Assembly: GCA_964017145.1 (NCBI GenBank)
Contig: OZ024841.1
Span: 3,782,001-3,846,000 of the forward strand
Origin: Agrocybe praecox
Lineage: Eukaryota > Basidiomycota > Agaricomycetes > Agaricales > Agrocybaceae
Direction of reading: 5' to 3'
DNA length: 64,000 nucleotides
Shown here: positions 33,434-42,961 of the stretch, piece after piece
How positions within the stretch are numbered: position 1 is the first letter of the stretch
How the letters are laid out: each line of letters starts with the position of its first letter
Translations under genes and position numbers: made by a program
The notes under the pieces: model-generated
What the model was told of the DNA's origin: nothing
What the model saw: only the letters and a program-made list of their open reading frames with translations
Database searches by the model: none

Positions 33434-35596
33434 ATGCCCCTCACTCCCAACATGTTACAACCTACTGATGCGTCAAACACAATACCATGGTTATTGAATG
33501 ACCAGGAGCGACGTATTGCGAAACCATTCCGGGCTGAATACAAACGATGCGCGGATCCTAACGAGCGCTGTTTGTTGGCAAAGAAAAAGATTGTGCCGTT
33601 GATATGTGCCTATTGGGAAGATAAAAGAGGTCAAATATCTGATGTTCGCCTCCACATCAAGGTTGGTCTTGATTCTTGGAGACATGCATCTTTCAGCTGA
33701 ACCTAGTGCAGCGTTTGGCCTCGTTCACTGTAAATAATTGGCGACTTAACCGGCCCAAACCCATTGGTTCTGCAACAATCCGCGTGAAGCTCAACGAAGT
33801 CACTTATCAAATGTACCAAGACGCGATCGATGCTAACATTGCGGTGGCTTTGGGTGTTGACAACGCGAACGGCTCCCACAAAAACTATCTTGGAGCGCGT
33901 ATGTCTGCGATCAAAAAGTTTTATGAAGAGTTGACACCGGAACAAAGAAAAGAGGTAGAACGCGAGGCCGCGCGTCGAGAGCGGTATGGCCTAAATCTGG
34001 AAACCAAACGCAAGTACGTATCGCTGCTGTTTTTGAAGACGCGCATTATTTATGTGATATCATAGATTACGCTGGAGGTATTCGAAAGCGCGCTTCAATG
34101 ACGCGGCGCGGAAGAATTTCTGTGAAATGGATATTTTATCCATCAGTTTTCTGCTCCATAAAAATAAGGAGGGGGATACTGTTGTAACACTGTGAGATAT
34201 TCAACCATACTAACTACGCGAAACTAATATGGATTCAGTCACGACCATATGCATGAATTGCTTGGACTCGGCAAGTCAATCTCCTTCAAGAAATTCGATC
34301 CCATTGGTTATCAAGACGCGCATCGCGCGGTTGCCAAGTGGTTTGTGGCCTTACGAAACGCGCTGCAGATCGCCGCACAAGAATCTGTTCAGCAACACGC
34401 GGAGCCCATGACTGATGGAGACCCAGACCGTGCATGTCTCGTTACGCCCAGTGGCATCCCTACAGATTTATTTCCAGTCGGCCGTGTGCACTTGTATAAT
34501 GGGGTCGAACCTATTCCTCTTAAGGGGGATTGTTGGGACAAAGATAGCGACGGCCTGCCGCGTATGAAAGCAAACTGGCGCACCCACGCAAAATCTCGAA
34601 TTGCGTTGATAAGTTTATACAAGAAATATATTTCTACCCACTTCGGTATGTGCATACTTTAAACACTACTTCCAATAAGACTCAGATACCTTGTAGCTCT
34701 TGCCTCCAGCTCTTCTAGACAACCTCCGTGGGCAGCTATTGCAGCAAAGCCTTCGGATTTTGTGGATCCCGAATGTTTTCCCATTGGTGCTATGTCAAAA
34801 TTGCCGGAGAACATCAGCAAAGAGGAATTCCAGTTGTTTTTTGAACATATTGTCCACCGGCAGCAAACGTACACCTCACTTTACAAAGTATTTCACTTCA
34901 AGCAAATTACCTCTTCACGAAAGTCATCAGAGTTAGAACCAGCGCGTTATCCTGAAAGCATTACAGGGATTTCGACAACACAAGACACACGGAAGCCGCG
35001 TACTCCGAAGAAAAAAAAGAAAGTAAAGACATCTGATATTCCGTCTCAATTAGTTGTAAGTCTTTTGCACATATCTTGTTTTGGTTAATGTTGATATAAA
35101 AGAAAAGGAAACACTTGATGTTGGCAACTTGCAACAACCCGCGTCTTTCCCCAACGCAGATTCAGATCAACAACAATCCGCGTCCGTCACTAACTACGCG
35201 CCTTCTACGTACACAGATTCAAATCAACAACAATCCGCGTCGGACTCTGAAACCACAGCTACCGCGTCTTCATCAAACCTCGCGTCTGTTACTCAATACG
35301 CGTCTGCTATATACGCAGATTCAAATCAACAACACCCCGCGTCTCCATCGGAAAACACTGCTACCGCGTCTTCCTCACGCCCCGCGTCTGTCACTGAAAT
35401 AACAGCAAGCGCATCTTTCATACATGGGCCTGTCACTGAAACTACTGTCAGCGCGTCTATCACTAAACCGCCTGCGCGGACCGAAAGCATGAAAACACGA
35501 AGCAAAGGAAATGCTGAAATGTTGGCTATACAAGAAGCTGTGAGGATTCTTCAGCCTGGTAGGAGAAAGAGTAAAAGACTTGCAAAGAAAGTGTAA
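33434..35596 (+). CDS. KDZ-borne protein with C-terminal Ser/Gln-rich repeats (641 aa)
   Basis: Proposed exons: 33434-33661, 33697-34013, 34066-34191, 34239-34645, 34697-35055 and 35108-35596, about 641 aa. Introns 2-5 are 47-52 nt with good sites and matching phases. The first junction is uncertain, because the in-phase choice is only 35 nt. No known domain is evident. The first half has features such as PWLLNDQERRIAKPF, EELTPEQRKEVEREAARRER and FVALRNALQIAAQE, and resembles uncharacterised proteins of mushroom-forming fungi (weak, from memory). A lysine-rich stretch (TPKKKKKVKT) could be a nuclear signal. The last exon has tandem repeats built around DSNQQQSAS and ends in KSKRLAKKV. Its function is unknown. 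Confidence 0.68.
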
Positions 35597-35950
35597 ATGG
35601 CGTCCTTATCCTAATATGTAGGAGTCTTGAAATTTCTGTTTGTCGCGTCTTTAAATACCGCGTATAAAATATGTCCCTGATCCTAACATGTAGGAGTCCT
35701 GACATCTGTCTGTATGGCGCGTCATTCAATAACGCGTAGTTACAATACTTCAATTAACTTTGCTCGAATGAGCTTTTGTTTTTTCCCTCATTGATATTGA
35801 TTACAAAAAATTCAATTGGTGGTATACGAGATGTTTCAAAATAATAAACGAAATTACACTAGTCGTATACCAGAACTAGTGCAACAAACAAAAATATGCG
35901 ATGCCAGAAAAATGATTATAAAAAAACCTCCCCCCAGGCCCTGTGAAAAA
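35597..35950. other. Convergent intergenic gap in KDZ element
   Basis: It lies between the 3' ends of the 641-aa gene (plus) and the 740-aa gene (minus). A short direct repeat, CCTAA(T/C)ATGTAGGAGTC, occurs near 35609-35626 and 35682-35699, together with CGCGT motifs. No gene seen; it presumably holds both 3' ends. Confidence 0.5.
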
Positions 35951-38225
35951 CTATGGCGAACCCTCATAATCCAGCTTTTCCTCGGTTGGGCAAGGACTCG
36001 CACGGCCACGAACACGCGTCGACCTGCGTACCGGTTTAGGTCCTGGTGGAGGGTTGGATTGCGGTTGCGGTTGCGTTGACGCGGACGCGCTCGGTGTGGG
36101 TGTAAGCCCGGAATTGATGGACGCTGCCACAATAGGCACAGACGCGGTAGGAGCCGAAGGGGTGGGCACGGGCGCGTTGAGCATAGGTGTAGTGGGCGAA
36201 GGTGAGTTGGCCGGTGTGGAGAGAGTTGGAGGTAGTGGTGCGTAAGGCACCGGAGGATAAGTGTTGGGAGCGGAGGCAGGTGCGTGGGGTTGAGGGGTCG
36301 GAGGGGTGAGAGTGAAACACGGTGCCGCGCCTTCATTCACGCCAGACGACGCGGCCGTAGACAACGCGGACGCGTGCTTGAATGCCTCTACGTCACCATC
36401 GCGCATGGTGATGTCATCCTCAACGCGGGGAGCACTGGGGGTTCTTTCATCTTCCATGTTCACGTCGCGCGCGTGTTCAACCATTGGCAATACATCCGCT
36501 GGGGGACGCGACTGCTCAAGGTTGCCCAGACGCTTACCCACCGCCGCAATGGACTTGTGCAACCAGCTCAACTTCTGGTCGCACACAGCCTCATCGCTCC
36601 TCCTGCGCACATCCTCTTCATCCATCTTCTCCCGGTGCCTGGTGACGCGCTTGTACAACTTCAACGTATTGTCCTCCTGTCGCTGCTGGTGGTGCTCCAC
36701 CTCATCCATCCGCTCCTCCAACGATTTCACCCGTTCCTTCGCGTCCTTGAGGTCCACCGCGATCAAAATTTCGAGGTTGGAGACACGCTTGGTCAACTCC
36801 CGATTGATGTCGGCCTGGCCCACAATTTGGGCATACATCTTGTGGAAGTTGGAATTGACCAACTCCGCTGCGCGTTCCATTTCCTTGATGCGCTCCAAAA
36901 GCGCGGGGATCTGATCGATGACGCGGAATTCGCCATCACCAACGCGCGTCTGTGGAGTTGGCTTGTCTTTGGGTGGGGGAGTGGGCAGCGCGTCGTCTAT
37001 GATGTGTGGTGAGTCCTCCATATCGCTGTCAACCCTCTCAGAACTCTTGACGATCTTACCGTGCTTGGCCTTTTTACGTGCAGGCTCATCCTCGCTTACT
37101 TGCTCCTTTCCCTGCTGTCCTCGAAGAGGAAGTAAAACCGACATTTGAAGTGGATGCGATGGGGGTGGCATTGATGTCGATTGGGACGCGGGAGGATTGG
37201 TCCCTCTTGATGCTGAGGGATCTCTTGACGCGGATGGCTCAGACGCGCCGGGGAGGGATGACGCGGGCGGTGGTTTTGATGTTGAACTCGAAGACGCGCC
37301 CGGCGCCTCCGGTACCTTCGCTCCTTTCGGTGTTTTTCCTTCCCTTTCCAGGCGCGCTGCGGTGATTTCTTCATCGGTGGGTTGCAATGCCTTTGCGACG
37401 GTGAGCCCAGCCGCATCCCAAACACAGCGCTGCTTGAGGGATTTGCAGCGCACACAGTTCGGATGGTACTCTGCACGCTGCTTTGCTGATGGGAGGTGGT
37501 GTGGCAACCGAATCTCGCAAACCAATTTCTTCACGTCGCAGGTCTTGCAGGGAATGTGGTATTGCCTGGGTGGATTGCACGACAGGGTGGGTGGGTCGCT
37601 TCGGGGCTTCCTCTTCTTCCCCGCGTCTTTCTTCGGGGGTTTCTCCTCCTTAATCTCCTCGCGTTTCCTCTTCTTGTCCTTGGGCACGTAGTCTTCATCG
37701 TCCGTGGGCGAAGCATTCCAACTGGGCTCCGGTGCGTTCGAATTGCCAACACGCGCTGGCTCAGGTGCTGGAGTGACGCTCATTCGTGACATTGGGCCAT
37801 TCAAAATTGACGCTTCTTGAGGAGTGGGTACGCGCTTTTGAGTTGGAGCGACCGCGTCGAGTTGTTGGCGGAATACGCGATAGGCCTTCGCCTGCGTTTG
37901 CCGAAAGGCATCGTTCGCTTGTCCTGACTTGAACGCGGTGGAAAAATCCGTGACAAACTGCCACAGAAATGATGGGGGGTTGAGGGATTCTTCCGGAAGC
38001 GCGTTTGCCCTTTGGGTTGCCATAATATTGCCCTAAAAATAGGTCAATTTGAGCACCAATGATGTTGAACAATTGTGTACTCACCAATGATTGCTGTTGG
38101 GACTTCAAAACTTCCACAATGTCAGCATGTGGAGCGAGCAAAGCCTGTGAAATAACAGCTTCGCAGGCTCCGAGAGCGCGAAGATAGTCACGGGAGTTCG
38201 TGAATGGGGCACCACCAGCAGGCAT
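35951..38225 (-). CDS. KDZ-borne Zn2Cys6-like, coiled-coil protein (740 aa)
   Basis: Exons 38225-38085 and 38032-35951 are joined by a 52-nt GTGAGT...TAG intron (phase 0), giving about 740 aa. A basic, probably nuclear-targeting stretch (KDKKRKREE, GKKRKPRS) precedes a cysteine motif, about residues 209-250. There CKTCDVKKLVC and CVRCKSLKQRC each fit C-X2-C-X6-C and are separated by about 20 residues. This is the layout of a fungal Zn(II)2Cys6 DNA-binding cluster with a long loop. A heptad-rich coiled coil covers about residues 420-560, then a Pro/Ala-rich tail ends with RRSTRVRGRA, which resembles a minor-groove binding tail. I infer a DNA-binding, oligomeric factor encoded by the transposon; target unknown. 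Confidence 0.75.
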
Positions 38226-38379
38226 TGTTGAAGTTAAGGGGAAATATTTGAAGTCAAATGTATGGCGGAGGAGACAAGGAGGAAAGAAACGCGCCAGCTG
38301 AAAAAAATCAACCCACACGTGGCATCCAAATAAAGCCAAAGGACCCGGGTAAACACTATAGAACCATCAAAGTTTGTAG

Positions 38380-39238
38380 CATATATTTATAGCATGCGAA
38401 CGCGTAGACATGAGAAAATACAATACGCGATAGCATGCAAGACGCGGAGATACGATAGAATACGATGTTGGGAACCCATGGGGTACAAAATAGACGCAAT
38501 ATCAATCAAAGACGCGGGGATATGAAACAAGTACAACGGTGGGAATGTAGTCGGGTTACAGTGGACGCGCGGACACACAAGACTAGGGCATATCAAAGAG
38601 TAAAACGGTAGGAACATGTTAAAGGATAGTATAGACACTAATATTATTAACATTGCGGAACATAAATTTACAATGTTGGGAATTCAGTTTTGGATATATC
38701 ATACACAAATATCATTCAAGACGCAAGGAATACAAAGGTGGGAATTTACATAACAAAAGCTGTATCATTTGAAGACGCGGAAAAAAAAGGGTGGGAATTT
38801 AGTTAGGGTACACCATAGCCATGGATATCACTCAAGACACGATGAATACAATGGGTGGAATTTAGTTAGCGAACATAATCAACGCATTACCAGTCAAAGA
38901 CGCGGAAAATGCAAGAGTGACGAGTTGGGCTATATAATAGGCGCAATATCAGTCAAAGACGCGGAAGACGCAAGGGTGGCAATTTAGTTGGGGTAATGTA
39001 AACGAACGAACACGCGAGACGCGGAGATATGAAGCATTCCACCAGTGAGTATATACAATTTTGCTTAAGCAATATCAATCAAAGACGTGTAAAATACATG
39101 GGTGAGAATTTATTGGGAGTACATGCACCATAGATACACATATCACGCAAGACGCGACAAATACAAGGGTGCGAATTTAGTTTGTCTACAAAATAAATGT
39201 GATATCACTCAAAGACGCGGAAGATACAAGGGTGGCAG
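38380..39238. repeat. KDZ right subterminal repeat array
   Basis: About ten degenerate units, 50-110 bp apart. The core is TCAAAGACGCGGA followed by AAGGGTGGGAATTTAGTTG or a variant. Clear cores occur near 38505, 38770, 38895, 38955, 39080, 39145 and 39210. No coding potential. Subterminal repeats of this kind are often transposase-binding sites; that role is inferred here. Confidence 0.75.
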
Positions 39239-40008
39239 CGTAGTTGGGGTATTGTAGACGCGCAAACACGTGAGACGAATCAATACCAATTTGATTTAAA
39301 GAAAACACATTTTAATCTACTTCACTTACATAGCCGGGTGACCTCGTGGTTATCTCAATGCAGCCCCTGGACACCCCAAAACTAAAAATGTTCATTCACA
39401 AAAATCCGCGCTCATTCAATTTGCTGTTCCATCCGAGTACCGCGTGTATTCAAGAAACGCGTGTTTCCGCGTCGATTCTCGGGTACCGCGCCCAGTGCTA
39501 CAATCAACCCAGTACCGTGTGTATTCAAGGAACGTGTGTTTCCGCGTCGATTCTCGAGTACCGCGCCCGGTGCTACGATCAACCCAGGTTCCCCCATCTT
39601 TTTCGACCCAACCCGGTATCCTATTAACCTGCCCATTCTGATCTGCCCCCATATACGCGCACCGCTTTTGTACGATCCAAACCTGTTCCGCGTGTATTGG
39701 CAAGACGCGAAAATCCGCGTCGATTCTCAAGCTACCGTGCCCAGTCCTAATACCAACCCGAATACCTGTATCCTACCCCTGCAGCAATACCACTACCGTG
39801 CCCAGACCGCACTCCCAATACCCTACCCAAACCGACCTACTACCGCCCTACCCCTACCTACTACCGCCCTACCCCTACAATACCTACTGTCCTATTTGGG
39901 TTCACCTAGGATAGAAAGATTCAAAGAGATCTTTGAATCAGTTAGAAGCGCTACACTGTAGGCACTCTTTCTATCGTTATATACGATACACTGTAGTATT
40001 GGTATGTG
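39239..40008 (-). repeat. KDZ right terminal inverted repeat
   Basis: About 770 bp, the inverted counterpart of 26505-27429. It holds only about two 75-bp minisatellite units (39440-39589), which accounts for nearly all of the length difference from the left TIR. The outer end, read inward, begins CACATACCAATACTACAGTG. Confidence 0.88.
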
Positions 40009-40015
40009 GACGTCT
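40009..40015. repeat. KDZ element target-site duplication, right
   Basis: Second copy of GACGTCT. The sequence after it (GTCGTTGAGGTTCGCAGTCC) continues the kinase relic and matches the uninterrupted relic A near 7918-7940. Confidence 0.8.
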
Positions 40016-41851
40016 GTCGTTGAGGTTCGCAGTCCCTGCTGCCAACGGTAACGCTATTCCTCAATCTAGGAACAAAGAAAGATGTAAGCGGCCGTCTCGC
40101 TGCGAACAGGTATGGGAGATGCAGGGCGCGAAACGCGCGAAGTTGGAGTGGTAACCACCACCTGAACAGGAGGAGCAACGAGGCTCCCCTGTTCCTGTCC
40201 ATCCTTCTCGCCAGGCTGGTTGACAGTGCATCAGAGTGTAATAGCGGAGCAGACGCCTTCGAGTTTAAGGGCGTCGATGGTGCAGCTGCATCCGGCGAGA
40301 ATGACGTAGACGTGGGCATCGTAAACTGACGTTGGGATTCTTGACGGTAGCTACGGCGGTGATAATACCCTCAGAAGACAGAGCTAACCGGCGTCTTCTG
40401 GTTCCGAGACCGACTCCTAACGGATCTGCTGAGAGGCTCAACCACAACCGTAGGCGTGTTCCTCTTCCCACTTGTATTTCTCCCCCTCTCCTTCTCTTCC
40501 TTCTCCTCTCTCTTCCTCTTCTCCTTCGTCTTTTCCTTCTTCTCTCCGTCGTTCGTCGTATCCATTGACGAATCAAGCTGAGACGCGCCTGATGCAGTAC
40601 TTGGCGTAGCTCTGATGTTTGGACTTCCAGTTCCCCTCCTTCGCGTTGGCACCAGCATCTTTGCCACCAAAAATTCCTTATGGCCAGCTCGTTGGGCTTT
40701 ACCAACAGACGAAAGCAGGAACAGCCGGAGCTGCCGTAGGACAGGAGAAACCGACGCAAGCGCTGGTGCTGGTGCTTGGGGTGATGGACTCGGGGCCGTC
40801 GGTGGTGCTGCTGCTGCTGCTGCTGCAGGAGGCACAACCTTCTCATCCGTAGAGATCTGTTTATGCTCATTCTTCTTCCTTGAACTAGTGAATTCGCTGG
40901 GCATACCCCCACTCGACTGGCTCCTTTGTTCCTTCGGTTCCGAATCGTATTTGACCTGGATGATATGTCTGAACGTTCCTATTTTGTGGGGTGGCTGGCT
41001 GAGGTTTATTATTAGCCGGCTTGGAAACGACAGAATGTGATAGAGAAGTGAGGAGCGATACATATGGATCGCTGACGACGCCAGTAACGGGCGACGAGGG
41101 TGAACTCTCGTAGAAGTATTCCAGTTGGGTCGAACAGCTGCGAGTGGGTGTGGGTACAGTGGTGCTGGCCTGACCAGCGACGGCGGTGGTAACAATCGGC
41201 GGAACGGCATTGGACAACCCCGACCTCTTGCTCCTCGCCTGCAGACGATGGCTGTGTTCTGGAGGGTGTAGGCGCAACGTTCGCATTGCCGCTGAAGTGG
41301 CTTGTGCCTGCTGCTTCATCTGTTGCTGATACGCGACCCTTTTCAACTGAGAAGAATGGTTAGCCAATAAATAAGATTGTAAACCAGGAGCATACCGATG
41401 TATTGTTCGGGTTCAATACCATCGTAGAGACGGACAATGTTTAGATGCTTTAGGGTCTGTGAATGAAGAAGAAAGGTTGGTCAGTAAAGTTGTAAAGAAC
41501 GATGGCAGAACAACGCAGGTAAATGAACGAGAATGAACAGTTGTTTTATTGTAGCAAGCGGACGAATGCTGCGGCTCCTTTTCCACGAATTCTGGCAACA
41601 AAAACGCGCAAATGGAGGTTTAAATAGATTAGAAAAAACAAAACGAATTGAAAGGTAGATGGGTTAATTTTATTAAAAGTAAAGGTGGCCAAAATATGAG
41701 GTTGAACGCAGGACGACAGTCCAGGCTCCCAAGGCTCATGCATCATGCATCATGGGCCATCCAGGACGAAAGGCAAAGAGACAGGAGTAAAGAAACACAC
41801 CGTTAAAAACCTCGATTTCCCTCTCAATTTTGCGCATCCTGGCAGTACTGT
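40016..41851 (-). pseudogene. Kin4-like kinase relic B, middle part
   Basis: The minus strand near 41455-41395 encodes TLKHLNIVRLYDGIEPEQYI, the alphaC-to-beta4 segment of a kinase, here without the stop seen in relics A and C. An intron (GTATGC...CAG) then leads to a Gln/Pro/Ser-rich linker (KWVAYQQQ-like KRVAYQQQMKQQAQATS) and to EFLVAKMLVPTRRR, like the end of a kinase domain. The HRD and DFG motifs are absent, so the catalytic core is deleted. It is bounded by the KDZ element on the left and the gypsy element on the right. Confidence 0.72.
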
Positions 41852-41855
41852 CCAC
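41852..41855. repeat. Gypsy element target-site duplication, left
   Basis: CCAC precedes the left LTR and recurs at 49960-49963 after the right LTR. Joining the flanks restores GTACTGTCCACATTATCCC, matching relic A near 9397-9415. Confidence 0.8.
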
Positions 41856-42642
41856 TGATGAGCGTGCCGTAGCTTTGAACGCGAAATTCGACTAAGTCCG
41901 CGTTTGTGGCACAGCCACTTCCGGATTTGGACGTGCGCATCAAACGCATCAAAAATGCGCTCGATATATCGAGGCCGTGCGCACCTGATTCCCCCGCTGA
42001 TATCTACATTTTTCGTATGTATTATAAACCCTTTTACATCTTTCCTCATCATTCTATGTTTTTATTCTTCAAAATCACGGTCTTCGAGCCAACCCCAATC
42101 TACCATGTGCGGCATCATTGCGCGCTCGGAAAGTGCCGAAACTCCGCCAACTTCGCATTTTTCAACGTTTCAACGTCTCGAACTTCAATTCCTGGCTTCC
42201 GCATGATTGTTAAAAATCTGTAAAAATACAATTCGTGTTCGTAACCATTTATTATATTTTCTTAGCCCATATGTTTGTTTTTCTTGGCTTTATTAATCCA
42301 TTTATGTTCGATTTTCTTTGTAGTAGTATAAATAGGCTTGCATATGTTGTAGATAAAAAAATACTAAGTTGTACCACTCGATTTCGGTCTCGTTCTTGTC
42401 TCTATTATATCGTCTACAGTTCTAGGCAACTAGAACTCTCGTTACTCGTCGTTATCTCGCTCCAGAGTGGTTCGAAGTGTCTACCTACACTTACACTCTG
42501 CCATTTCGTTTCACACTGGTTTTGAAGCCAGGGAAGCACGCTCGCACTTATCTACGCTATCTACATCGAGTATCCTTGGTGTACAACCGCGCTATATTTT
42601 TGTTTTTGTTGTTTCGCACCTAGGAGGCTCGACGGCGTATCA
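41856..42642 (+). repeat. Gypsy 5' LTR
   Basis: 787 bp, TGATGAGCGTG...GGCGTATCA. A TATAAATAGG box at 42327-42336 is a plausible promoter element of the U3 region. The open frames inside the LTR recur identically in the other LTR and are not genes. Confidence 0.93.
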
Positions 42643-42665
42643 TTTTGGAGCCCACCGCGAGGGTG
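42643..42665 (+). promoter_or_regulatory. Gypsy primer-binding site
   Basis: Three bases after the 5' LTR is TGGAGCCCACCGCGAGGG. TGG is the complement of a tRNA CCA end, as expected for a primer-binding site. I cannot say which tRNA. Confidence 0.55.
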
Positions 42666-42961
42666 CTTCTTAAATCATTGCGCCTTCAAACCAACCTCGT
42701 ACTCGTCAACAAACCCTTCGTGACGAGCTCATTGCTGCGTTCCAAAATCCCAATAACCTTGCCGACGACTCGCTCTTTATCCTCGTACCCGACTCTCAAG
42801 CTACACATAACAATCTACATTCACCTACTTCACCCCTTTATTCACCATCTGATCTACCACTTCCTTTATCTACATCGTCATCTACACCTTCACTCTCGTC
42901 TCTTCTCATCAATCTACCATCTCCAACTCCGTTTTCAACGTCACACATTACTTCACACATC

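Larger units (their letters stand above)
26505..40008. mobile_element. KDZ-superfamily DNA transposon, ~13.5 kb, with three extra genes
   Basis: It is bounded by long terminal inverted repeats (26505-27429 and 39239-40008) and a 7-bp duplication. The outermost bases, CA..TACC.AT..TACAGTG read inward, match at both ends. Inside are the 502-aa protein gene (27659-29233), the KDZ transposase (29448-33138), a 641-aa protein gene on the plus strand (33434-35596) and a 740-aa Zn-cluster protein gene (35951-38225). All have open frames after splicing. The motif ACGCG is very dense throughout. KDZ elements are widespread in basidiomycetes and can carry accessory genes such as TET/JBP; I see no TET/JBP here. 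Confidence 0.9.

Noticed and set aside
41904..42525. Open frames of about 100 codons in the gypsy LTRs
   Set aside because: Present identically in both LTRs because the LTRs are identical; they overlap in two frames and have no domain.
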